DNA from: Capitulum mitella
Lineage: Eukaryota > Arthropoda > Thecostraca > Pollicipedomorpha > Pollicipedidae
Direction of reading: 5' to 3'
DNA: 64,000 nt
Assembly (NCBI GenBank): GCA_030062745.1
Contig: CP099849.1
Coordinates: forward strand, 9,894,144 to 9,958,143
Shown here: positions 47,716 to 58,820 of the stretch, in pieces
Numbering within the stretch: the first letter of the stretch is position 1
Layout: every line of letters begins with the position of its first letter
Translations under genes and position numbers: made by a program
Notes under the pieces: model-generated
Database searches by the model: none
What the model saw: the letters and a program-made list of their open reading frames with translations, nothing else
Told to the model about the DNA's origin: nothing

Positions 47716-49421
47716 TTGACTCGCCCAACGGGGGGCGTTTCGACATCCCCGTCCCTAAAGACAAAGGATTGGTGACAGCAAAGAAAAGAGGCGCGCACGC
47801 TAAAATTCTCAGCACCTTTGCTTGCATCCTTTGTGTGTGTCCTATAGAATTTTCATTTTCCGGTCGTGTCAGCTCATTTACCCAAGTCACGTAAAAGATT
47901 TGTACACTACGATATTTTAGAGTCTTGTGAACCACGCCGTGCGACCGATCGGTCTGAAACTTTCAGGGGTGTTGGTCGAGGGCATTCCGTAGAATTGTGC
48001 TATCCTCGATTTTTTGTGAAGGTCGAGGTCAGTGAACTGAGGTCAGCTCACTCCGGCGTATTTACGTATTTCTAATGGTTTTGAATTGTTTCTTTGGCTC
48101 ATTTCCTGAAACGCGCTCCTGGGCCAAGAAAATCACTAAACACGACAAATCATGTTGACCCACATAAAGGCTTATTAGATCAGGCTATGTCATATTTTGG
48201 GTGAACTGACAAAAAGGAATCTAAACCCAGTTTTTGGTGGTCCCTGGAGCAAAAATAGGCCACTAAAGTCGACTTCGCAGTAAAATATTGCATCAAGACG
48301 CCTCCTCCAACCAGTGAAATGACCTTAGGCCACTCGAGGTCAGGCAAAGTCACCGTGGTAAGAAATTAACTGTATTCCTGGGGCTTGAAACGCATTCCCG
48401 GGCCAAGAAAATGACTAAACATGACAAATTTTGTTGACACACGTGAAGGGTCATGAAGTCAAGTCAGGTTACATTTAGGGTGAACTAGCAAACAAGGAGT
48501 CTAAAACCCCATTATGATGATTCCTGGTCTGAAGTCGATTTTGCAGCCCAAAATTGAACACATCAAGACGCTTCCAAGCTGTGAAATGGCATAAGACTGC
48601 CTGAGGTCATACCAGGTCACCGTGGCTGAGTTCATATCCAGATGTCCAAGTTTACCCCTCTGTTTTATTTCATGAGTCAGTGGCAGATCTTGGCATAAAA
48701 GATGAAACGCAAACGTGCTTCAAATCAGGTCATGGTCCTAGGTCAGGTCAGGTCATACGACCGACCTTACTTAGCGCCCTATTAATCACGACTGTGGGAA
48801 TCCAAGGAGTATCATTCCAAAAGTATTCATTGCCCTTTTGTTTGCTTTGTCATTGATCATCGACAGAACGTGAAATTCAGCAAAGAAAAGCGCTGACTGT
48901 TCAGTCTGGTCAGGTCACGTCAGGTCTTTGGCATTCTTGTCTGTCGGTATGTAGAAAATGTCCGCAGAAATCATTTCAGTCGTTTTGGAAGCATACATGG
49001 ACAACAACTCGCCAGCAACGCTCAAAAACCTCATCTGAAGCGAAATGAAAAACAACATTTTTTCAGGCCACCTGATGCGGAATGTGATTATGTGCATGTT
49101 GCAAATTATACGTCACCTTAATCTGCATTCTACTACCTTTCCTTTGACATGCTCAGAATTTTTCTAGCTTTATTAGAGGCGGAGCTAGAGCTGTTCTTAG
49201 AAAGCTCTATTTTTCATATATATATACCAAAAACTTGCATTATTTTCCAAAATTTTCCAGAAATTTTGCATGCTTCAGAATGTACCCATGGTGAGCTTTT
49301 CGCTGACATAAGTTTCATCTTTCCCGACGTTCCGTACGCGAAATGGGGGAGGGGCGTCGAAACGCTCCCCACCCCCGGGCTCCGGCCGCCCACGTCAGCG
49401 TGCCGATTGGGCGATGGTTAA
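47716..49421. mobile_element. Possible TTAA-type element of 1.7 kb
   Basis: The right end is TTAA (49418-49421) preceded by CCGATTGGGCGATGG. The left end TTGACTCGCCCAACGG matches it in inverse. Both are followed inward by GCGTTTCGAC between G and C tracts. The body has AGGTCA-rich non-coding sequence like the other TTAA MITEs. The left TTAA would be mutated to TTGA. Confidence 0.5.
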
Positions 49422-50399
49422 GCGTGGCGGTGATGTGGAGGATTGATATTCATATCCAGACGACTGATATTCATATTCGTATCATATCTATTCCAGACCT
49501 CGATACTGCGGACACCGACGTGATTGTGACTTGCTATTATTCACGATTCAAACACGCCGACAAACACAGCCCATTGCCAATTCACGATTGTTCTCGAAGA
49601 AAGCCTACACGCCACACCAGATAGGCCATTTCAACGTTTATCACATGGGGTTCAGACTGGCAGAAGTCACCGTGTCGTTATCTACTGGAGTAACATGACA
49701 TGGCACTCGTTTGGACCACTCTTTAAGCGGTCTGCGTGGCGGGCTCGACAGATGCTTCCACGTCAGAGAGCCCCCAACAGTGCTGGTCGAATTTCGCGCG
49801 ACGCTTCTCCACGACGCCCACCTTGTCTGGTCCGCTCAGGAAAACCGGCCCGGCCATCACACCATCGGTGTCGCATCGCCGGGTTTAGTCTGCTCCCGCC
49901 GCGCTGCCGGCACCACTTCATCAGGCTCCTGGGCGACGCCAGCGCCTGCCACAGCCGGCGGAGCACAGCGTCAGCGAGGGTCGTGACGCGGCGCACTGTC
50001 CTCACGCCTCGTCGGCGTCCACACCTGTGCAGCCTCCGGCGACCGGTCCCGACGTTCCCACGAGCCAGTGCTGTTTCAAGGAGAGGACTCGCTCCGTTCG
50101 GTCACGAGTGAGGATCTTTTGTTCCCTTGCCAAACGCAGCAGACGCCATTCGCTGCGACGTCATACCGAGTTCGCCACTATGTGAATGTACGATGCCCAG
50201 GCTTACAAAGGTCAGCAATGCTGGCGGTTTTCGCGTGGAGCCTCGCGTAGCCTGGAAGTCCTGAAGTTCTGGCCGCCGAGATCGGACTAATAGCTCTTGC
50301 TCCTCCGTCCGGCGGAGGACGTGTCACGTCTCGTACCAGCCCGCCTTCTCAAGAGCCGCGGCACGTATCTCATCACTGTCCAGACCTCGTAACATTCAG

Positions 50400-50650
50400 T
50401 CATTCTGCGCAGAGTTACGAGCAGTTGTCAGAACTCGGCAGCTGGCAGAGTTCACAGTACCATGGCAGGTACGTAATCCTCAGAATCTGTCAGTGCCTTC
50501 AGTAGCTGACACACCGCAGCAGCTGTCAGAGTCCGCACCAGACGTCACTTATCTCCAGCTGCCAGAGCTCGGAGCAGCAGCGGGCAGGGGTCAGAGCAGC
50601 AGCTGCCAGACATCGGCAGCTGCCAACTGCCAGAGCAGCCGCCGGCCCGG
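50400..50650. repeat. CAGCTGCCAGAGC repeat beyond the lysozyme stop
   Basis: Short imperfect units (CAGCTGTCAGAGT, CAGCTGCCAGAGC, GCAGCAGC) lie directly downstream of the lysozyme-like gene's stop codon on the minus strand. Confidence 0.55.
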
Positions 50651-50672
50651 TTCGCGGCGGCGGTCGGAGGGC

Positions 50673-50915
50673 TCAGAGCAGGCTGGCGCCGGCCTGGAGG
50701 CTGACGACGCTCAGCTGACGACGCACGCACGTCGGCTGCACGTTCTCGCCGGCGTTCAGCAGGCCCAGCGTGTCCAGCAGGCACTGCACGAAGCGGGTGA
50801 CGAACCGGGTGGTCTCGGCGTCCTGCTGCCTCGCCCGGTCGTGACACTCTGTGTGGCCCAGCAGGTGCGTCAGGCCGAAGTCCTTGCAGGTGATGCGGCC
50901 GTCTCCGTCGCAGTC
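50673..50915 (-). CDS. i-type lysozyme-like exon 4 (terminal)
   Basis: Acceptor TCGACAG. Encodes DCDGDGRITCKDFGLTHLLG, then a tail to TGA at 50673-50675. The DxDxDG loop is of the kind found in arthropod i-type lysozymes. Confidence 0.9.
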   Translation of the reverse strand, partial: DCDGDGRITCKDFGLTHLLGHTECHDRARQQDAETTRFVTRFVQCLLDTLGLLNAGENVQPTCVRRQLSVVSLQAGASLL

Positions 50916-52141
50916 CTGTCGAGGGGAGAGCGATGTCAGAGGGGACGAGGTGGGAGATGGCGGAAGTCGGAGTTGGCAGCCTCTTGGCGCTGACACATTG
51001 CGACGACGGTCCCTGGCGCCGTTGGAAGACTTGAAGACTCTGTTGGAAGACTTGAACGGCTTCTGCGAAATTCACGGCTGCGCATCGGACAGATTTGACT
51101 TGGGATTTAGTCTGAACACCGTCAGTACATCGCTTCACATGGTGAGCCCCTGGTTCTGATTATGAGCGTTATGATTGGTGTTAGTTTCTCAGACGTGACT
51201 GCAGCGAGACGGCAGAGACGACACCGCTCGTGATGTGCAGGATATTTGGTTTGCCTCGAGCGCGGGCAAGCGTCCGTTCGGAACTGGTGACAGCGTTCTG
51301 ACATTATTATCCCATAAACTGTGCATAAACATAAAAACACAAAAAAAACCCTGAATGCATAACAACATAAACCTAGACATAAAAAACCCATTGTTCCGCA
51401 TACAATGCTAATGTAAAACCCGAGCTCATCAGATACGCATCAGCCATGTTTCATACTGCAAAGATCAGGACATTTTCGTCAGGATATAGCTGCACGAAGC
51501 TATGAATCCATGGCCTAGCTCGCCAGCTATCTACGGCTCATCAGCGATAAAATATTCGGTCTTTTTTCAAATACATAGCATTGTGGGCGGGGCGATGTTG
51601 TCTTACGCTCATTGCTGTGCATGTCGGGGCTTGTTCAGCTACGTGTGCGCTGCGCTTAAACCGAGGTTGAGCAGCGTTTTGAGACGGTTTCAGGGCAGCA
51701 TATGAGCGCGTGATTGAGATGGACTATGACAAACCTTGTAGTCGCTCACCGTGGCGTGTTTGGAGAGGTAGCGCGTGACCGCTTCGCCGGCACAGGCCGT
51801 GTCCCGGGCACAGGTCTGGTAATCTGGAACAGGGCAGTATGGTCCCTATCTCGCTGGCACAGTTTGTGCCGCGGGCACAGGTCAGGTTATCCGGAGCAGG
51901 GCGATGTGATGGTTCGTTTCCCCAAACTACACGATGGATTAAATACTCGGTACACGTTCCAGACAAACCGGTCAAAAACGACGCAGACTTTTATGAGAAT
52001 AATCGTCTTCATCATGACGTGGCCAGGATTCTGGGAGCGATTTGCAGGCCTGAGCCGAAATATCCAGATCGTATCATGGATCATCCTCGTATTATCCAAC
52101 TTCATACCGGGAGAAACTTGCGTTTAGACACAAAAGATATA

Positions 52142-52184
<43 letters not shown>

Positions 52185-55100
52185 GTATGTATGTATGTAT
52201 GTATGTATACAAATAGATACATAAAGTAACATAGACTCAACTGGCTCAATATGACATATAAAGGATATACAGTATGTGGTATATGGTACGATATGATATA
52301 TGACACATTAATTATGTATATATTTATATCCATATGTATATATATATTGTGGGTAAACTTCAAATTTTTCCCGGTATAAAGAAGGCTGTCTTTTTTCATA
52401 ACCATGCCCAAAGACCGGGAGCCTGTGAAGACCATTTTTGCTTTATGAGGCCGCATTTATCCTGTGGTGTACAGCCGGAGACGTGTAGGATCCAGTAAAT
52501 CCTGCCGCGCCTCACCGTAGCCGCTGAACTGAGGCAGGCCGGTGACGTTCGAGTCGAGCCAGAAGTGCTCCGTCATGTAGAACGGCCCGCAAAAGGATCG
52601 GCCGCCGACCTCGCGGCACTCGGTGCTGAAGTCGCAGTCGCTGGAGGCCACGCACAGGCACGACAGGCAGTATCGGTCCGGGGCCACGCCTGCCGGAAAA
52701 CAGCCCGTTAGCCCGCTGAACCGGTGCTGTGTAAGCCAGCTGAAACACGGCTGTGTTGACGTGACGCAGGAAACGTCACCGGGAGAGAATGAGACTTTGG
52801 ATCCCATATTTTGAAAGCTGAACTTCATTCTAATGATGCTGGATAGGTAATACGTGTTAAAAACGGCTTTTGCACTAATTTGCTCCGACACAGTTCGTCT
52901 GTATGTTCCTCTTTATTCTCGGCCACGTCTTTTTCACAGAAAGAGCCAATCGTTTGTCAACTCAGGCAGCACATGCCTTTGTTTAATATGTATTAAAAAC
53001 GGCAATGGCAAGGGGCCGTTCTCATCAGGCCATGTCAGCAGTAGCGAGTCATAATTTTGCCAACCGTATGGTCCGCGTGCGTAGACACCCATGCAAAGCG
53101 GTTTCAGGGTCATATATGTTGGCAAAGCAAGGAATCTTGGGAATGCAAATGTACCGAAAAAATGCCTTCCCGCAAATTTTGTCCAGTTATGCTGGTGCGC
53201 CAATTCAACAGAAAAAGTTGGGATGATGTTGGATTGCCTTGTCTTTGTCAAGTCCGGGACCATTTTCGTCTCACCCTTTATGTCCCAGGCGAGGATAACG
53301 AGGAAAATTAAGTTGCGTGAGTTTAATTTACCATCCTATGGTGGTATGCCATGAGACTGATATCATGGTATCCATCGAGCATATATCATCCATGCTATTG
53401 TCATTCAGCAGACCGGACGCTAGACTATAACCGCTAGAAGCCATACGGCTTTCAGCGGTTATAGCGGAGCGGAGCTTTTAACGGGGGGGGGGACCGTTCT
53501 GTGTACGCGAGGTTTCGGCGCCGCCCATGAAGCTGCGATCCTCACATTTATTCATGCCGTGCCGCATGATGTACGTGCCGAGCGGCATATGCCTGCGTGT
53601 TGATGTGCGTACCTAATCTAATTATATCACAGTTGTAACGGGGAGCAAGTAATGCATACCGATTTCTTCATCGCAGTGGTCAAATGAGTCTCAGACCAAA
53701 ACGAATTTTAAAGGAGACGTTCATAAAAAAGCTTCCGTTTAGACCTTTGCATGAATTCCTTTGGACCAGTTGGGTCAAAGGTCATAAAATCGCGAACTTC
53801 TGCAATTTATGTGACGATCTCTATTGATAAACTATTCAAGCGGGACCCGTCAGCCATTTCGGCAGCGCCAGAAAATGAAATTAAGGGCTCCTGCTAGACG
53901 TGCTCGACGCAGCTAGTCCCATTAATCCTGGTCGAATCTGACCTCCGCGCGGGGGCATGTCCTGGCAGCAAATCTCGCTCTGCCTACGTCTCAAGTGATC
54001 CTGACGAGATATTCGAACCTCACAGGGGGCATAAGGCTTCTCAGACAAACCTAGAAAGGCTAATATGGGCGGTCTAAGCGTCACGCCAAGACCTCTGCCA
54101 AGGCTTTATCACAGTGACTGGCTCCAGCGGTGCCGAGTGACTTATCAGGAACATCTGCCACGACTTTTCCTATGTAGATCGTCGCTGTTTTTGGAAAAGA
54201 ACGGCTTGACCTTGAGACAGGCGTACCGTGCACTCCCGAGGCTAATCCTTCCTCGTACCGTTTGGCTCCACTTTGACCGCCAAAGACTCAGGGGCGGATC
54301 CAAGGGGTGGGCGATGGGGGTAATCGCGTCCCTCCCCCGGGGCCTGAGAAGGGGCCCTGAAGGAGCCCCTCTCAGGAGCCCCTTCTAAGAGTCTGAGACA
54401 GTCTGAGAGGTCAGACTCAAAAAGGGGCCCGAAGGGGCCTGTGTGAACTGAACAGGGTCTCTGTGAAAACCTGACGGGTTCTTGATGCAGTCAGAGGGGC
54501 CTCCGGGAGGGTTAGAAGGGCTCCCTGAAGCTCCAAAAGGGCCCCTGAGACCGCAACAGGACTCCAACACGGCAGATTGCCCCTGAAATCCCCAGAAGCG
54601 TCACAGGGCCCCTGAGACGGCCAGATGAGACCGAGTCCCTAGGACGGCATACATAGGAGGCCCTGGGTATACATACATAGGGGCCCCTGGAATGTTCCCT
54701 AATGGTTTTCGCAGACCAGTGTGAAAAGCTAAAGGCTACTGATCCAGTCAGAAGGCCTCCAGGAGGATAATGAGACCCTGAGACGGCAAGATGGCCCCTA
54801 AGATGGAAAGAAGGTCCTCTGAAATTTTCCTAGGGCCACTGAGACCACAAGAGGTATCCCAATGCGGTAACGGGCCCAAGAGACCCCTTAGAGTGTAAGG
54901 GGGGCCACTGAGATGTAAGAGAGCGCCAAGGACGGCAGAAGAAACCCCTGGCCAGCTAGAGGAGTTTTCTGAACGGCGATTTATCGGTGTCCGCAACCTC
55001 AGGAGGGGTTCAAATAAGTTATACTTTTTCTTGAGAACTTGAGGGGCTCTTAATGCAGCCAGGAGACGCTGGGAAGGTCAGGTGGGTCCTGTGGCGGCAA

Positions 55101-58100
55101 GATAGGTCCTTACACGACATAAGACCCTTGAGACCGCCAGAAAGGTCTGAGGGCCCCCTGCGAAGACAAAGACGATAAGGGGGCCTCTGAGACACTATGA
55201 GGACCCTGGACGGCCAGAGGGCCCCCGAGTGTGTTAGGCGGGCTCCTGGCACGAAAATGGTCCTCCGAGACTAACAGTGATGTCCCTGAAGCACCAACAA
55301 GAGCATCTGATACAGTTGGAGGGACTTTAACCCGTCCCCGACTGGGGGGGGGCAGTTGACTGCCCCCCCTGAGGTTTTTCTGAGATTGCGAGAGAACCAA
55401 CAAACACAGATTCACGAAACTTTGTGTACCTTTTGCTCCATCAATTTTACATCTTGTATCAAAATGTTGACTTCAGGTCACGTCAGGTGCCTAACCTAGG
55501 TCAGGTCAAACAGACCTATGTCAAAAAAAGTTTAGCGCCCTCTAACTTTTTCGCAAAACAAGGTATCTCAATAACACTTTCAGGGATTAGTGGTCGTGAT
55601 ACATGCAACAAATCTGCTATCTCAGATTTTTCGGAATTTTTGGGTCATTGACCTAAGGTCAAGCCCATTTTTAAGACATATCGCCATTTTTTCCGGAAAT
55701 TGACGGAACATTCCATAACATTTTTACTGTGGAATGAAGCAGACATCTGGTTACCGTTATTGGGCAAAGTATCAGTGACTTCCAGCCATTGACCTGAGGT
55801 CAGGTCACGAATAACTGTAGTGGGCCAAAATGTACCACCGTCAAAATCGACGATGAATTACTCAGAATGGGTAGAAAATGGCAGAACTAGCGTGCGCAGA
55901 CGTAAATAATACCAGGAACCTCAAAAAGTTTGAAAAAGTAGCATATTTTGGAAATAAACAGGCTCTCGCGAATAAAGCTCCGCCAACTTTGTACATTAGC
56001 AACTAATAAATTTTTCCAAAATTTAAGCACGAGAAACCATCACAAGAACCACAAAGATCAATAAAATTTACATAGATCGTCTTTTTTCGCGAAAATAAAG
56101 GAACGCTAAAATTAGTGCCCGTCAATTTGGTACCGCATACGGCCGCGGCGCACACTTGACCGCTGACGGGAGAATTACGGTGTCTTTAACTCAACGTTTC
56201 GGCGTATATATTGAACAAATCTGGGGGAATTAGACGTGTATCGGCATCCGCGGACATTTACTTGTGCGCTGGTGCCTTTACCTATGCGTTATTAGTCACA
56301 GCCCTTGAGATTCAGGCCATTTCTCGGTCTCATGCAGTCGGCTATGAGAAAACATATATAGGGCGTAAATTGGCTTAAATATTATCTAAAACTAAAAATG
56401 AGACCAGTTTCGAGCTCTACTCGTCACAGGCTTTCCAACGGTATGCTTATTTTTATCGTGCGACCAACCGTTCGCGAGTTAGAGGGGGGGGCAGTCAACT
56501 GCCCCCCCCCCAGTCGCGGGTGTTCGGGACGGACCGACGGTCGTGCGCGGGTTAAGATTGCGAGATATGTAACATGGAACAGAGAAAGACCCCTGCTGCA
56601 GCAATGAGGACCATCGGAGACGTTCAGAGGGCCCATGACACAGCAAAGAGGCCCTGAAATCGCTGCAAGGTCTTTTGTAATTACCAGAGGGCCCCTGAGA
56701 TGGCACCAATGTTCCCCAGAGATGACAAGAGGGGTACCTAAGACAACAAAGGTCCCCTGAGACTGCCAGAGATGGGCCTTTGAGACTGCTAACTAGTAGT
56801 TGTAAATATCTTATCAATCTCAAGATTGATCTCAAAGACGGGTATTTCGACACTGTTAACTATCAGTCTCTAGCAATAGGGGCCCATGAAACTACTTATT
56901 CCCGACTTAAACTACTTACTACGTCCAGACAGCTACTGAAACGGCCGAATGACAGAGGGCTTCCAGAAGCCCCTCTGTCACGACAGAGAGATTCATCGAG
57001 GGCCCTTGTCATTACCCGAGGGACTCCTTAGGGGAAAAATGTCCTAAGGACGACAGAAGGGACTCCGAGATGGCTAAAACATCCCTAAATGTACCAGATG
57101 AGTCACTCAAACTGTCCGAGGTGCCCGTGAAACTGTCAAAGGAGCGCCTGAGACGTGCCGAGAGACACTTACGTAAATTGTTAAAAGGAACCCAAGACCA
57201 CTACAGGGCTCTGACACGGCAAACGGCCCGAGACCACCAAATATGTCCCTGTAACTGCCAGAGGGAACCTAACCTAAGTTAACCTTAGGTGGCAAAGGTC
57301 TCCAGAAACTACGAGGGAGCAGAGGGACTTCTGGACCGTCCCTGACCAAGGATCTAAAAACTGTCAGATATGGACACCGGGTTTCAAATAGAGGGAGGGA
57401 CGCAGTCGACTAAAATCCCAGCGTTTTTGCTATGTCTCGGCTACTCTGTGCGGTGACAGAAAGCAAAATTCTCTTAAGGTGGCGCGGTTGAATTTTAAAC
57501 GCGAAATTATGCCAAATGTTGTCCCTTAACCCGCTCAGGTCCGAGTTTTTTTCATATCCAGAGAGCAAAAATGGGGGAGGGACCCGCACTGGCTATCCCC
57601 TTCCTCCGGCTGAAATCCTGGGTCCGCCCTTGCTGAGGCTGGGATGGCTTCGTTTTAAGCGGCCGTGCTGAGCGCTTCTGGTCCTTCGTCACGAAAGCTG
57701 GACTAATCTGAGTCGAAGCCCGGTGTCCTTGGCTTGAGCATGTCACGGCTGATCTAAGCTAGGGAGCCAAAGTGCCGTAAACACACCGTAGGGGGCTGTT
57801 AAAATGTAAACAAAACGGCTCTGTTGTGTGCACACCTACCACCGCGTAAAAATCAGAGTATGAGGGAAGCTGATTCTAACGAGCTACCATTAGAGTGCAC
57901 ATCCGGGTGGAGGTCTAAAACATTCTGGCAAATGCCGCCAGTTTTTACCATACGGACGGCATGGGCCTCATGCACGTGATAGCGATCAATCGGATTCCCC
58001 GAAACTGCAGAAAGCAGGACCGAAAATAACCTGATGACTTGTGGGTTGTGCAGAAAAGTATACATCAGTGATGTGAAGATTTTCTTTTATTTCTCGTTTC

Positions 58101-58739
58101 CTAGTTCGAACTCGTGTCATATTGTCTACCTCAAGTGATGCAGAATTGCGAGGTTAAAATTTGTCTTCATTAGCGTACAGACACTGGAGATCAGTGGTAT
58201 CTGAACCTCTAGGGCCACCACCTTTTTTCTCTGCGACTCCGAATGCCTCCGCTTAACAATCACTCGCCCCAAAGAGCTTGTAGTTCCTCTTTTTTAAGTC
58301 TACGTAAGTCATCTTCCAATGTACTTGCGCTAAGCAAACGAAACAAAAAATTGTTGATATTCGTAAAATTATTTGTCTCATATGGTCAGCTGCCCTGAGA
58401 AAATTTCTACCGCGCCAATTGTCTATGGCTTTCCTTTCTGCTTTAGAAATCGGCGCCAACGACGAAACCAAATCTGAGTACTCGATGTTCGAAAGAGGAA
58501 GGAAATACCATGTTTACAGCGCCCGTTATACCTCCATGATTTCTCCACGACAGGTCACATCCATCGTTTAACTAACCAGCACATGCCTACAGGCTGTGGT
58601 CTAACGCCGCCTGCAGAGACAGCCGACGCCGCCAACAGTCTGACTACTGTCCGTACTCACTGTTGGTGCTCTGTCCTGCTACAACGGCCGGCCCGAGGAG
58701 GGCTGTCGCCAGCAGCAGGCGGGCTCCAGGTCCCCACAT
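50673..58739 (-). CDS. Invertebrate-type (i-type) lysozyme-like protein, complete
   Basis: Four exons on the minus strand (58661-58739, 52516-52689, 51750-51823, 50673-50915) join in phase to 189 codons plus TGA. Residues 1-22 form a signal peptide (MWGPGARLLLATALLGPAVVAG), so the protein should be secreted. The destabilase/i-type lysozyme pattern follows: CLSCLC at 34-39, CGPF at 60-63, a C..D..C segment at 89-95, YLSKHATDCDGDG at 103-115. There are 13 Cys in all. i-type lysozymes cleave bacterial peptidoglycan and some have isopeptidase activity. Here the usual catalytic Glu aligns with Ser42 and the Asp with Val54 (Glu53 next to it), so muramidase activity is doubtful. Residues 110-121 fit an EF-hand-like loop. 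The tail after 155 is family-divergent. Intron 1 is nearly 6 kb and full of repeats. Confidence 0.9.
51750..51823 (-). CDS. i-type lysozyme-like exon 3
   Basis: A 74-bp exon, acceptor GTTCCAG, donor CACG|GTGAGC. Encodes YQTCARDTACAGEAVTRYL, the segment the family needs between exons 2 and 4; phases agree on both sides. Confidence 0.9.
52140..52210. repeat. AT dinucleotide and GTAT microsatellite
   Basis: A run of about 20 TA units is followed by TATG units, inside lysozyme intron 2 (51824-52515). AT-rich dinucleotide remnants continue to about 52350. Confidence 0.95.
52516..52689 (-). CDS. i-type lysozyme-like exon 2
   Basis: Acceptor GCCGGCAG, donor TACG|GTGAGG. Encodes CLSCLCVASSDC, CGPFYM and HFWLD, the diagnostic first half of the i-type lysozyme fold, and one N-glycosylation-like site NVT. 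Confidence 0.92.
53427..53462. repeat. Short strong hairpin
   Basis: ATAACCGCTAGAAGCC and its near-complement flank a 4-nt loop (two mismatches in 16). It lies in lysozyme intron 1, next to a G-run. Confidence 0.7.
54289..57632. mobile_element. hAT-like inverted-repeat element filled with minisatellite
   Basis: The left end CAGGGGCGGATCCAAGG and the right end, inverted, CAAGGGCGGACCCAGGATT both continue inward to GGGG...GTCCCTCCCCC, about 50-60 bp of similarity. The flanking 8-mers CAAAGACT and CTGAGGCT agree at 5 of 8. The interior (54340-55320 and 56560-57340) consists of degenerate 25-30-bp units like GGGGCCCCTGAGACGGCAAG. A piggyBac-like MITE is nested at 55327-56555. No transposase. Everything lies in lysozyme intron 1. 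Confidence 0.55.
55327..56555 (-). mobile_element. piggyBac-like MITE, copy 4 (nested)
   Basis: 1.23 kb with intact TTAA at 55327-55330 and 56552-56555, ends CCCGTCCCCGACTGGGG and GTCGTGCGCGGG, both with the palindromic G/C clamp. Homologous along its length to 7174-8396 in reverse. It interrupts the minisatellite of the larger element, so it is the younger insertion. Confidence 0.8.
58661..58739 (-). CDS. i-type lysozyme-like exon 1 (signal peptide)
   Basis: ATG at 58739, 26 codons plus one base, donor AACA|GTGAGT. Encodes a typical signal peptide with a leucine/alanine core and small residues before Gln23. Confidence 0.8.
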
Positions 58740-58820
58740 GTTGACGGCGGGAGCGGCGGCCGTACACTGACGGCAGCGGCCGGCTGGCCCGGCCGGTCTT
58801 CCAGCCAGACGCCCGGCGGC

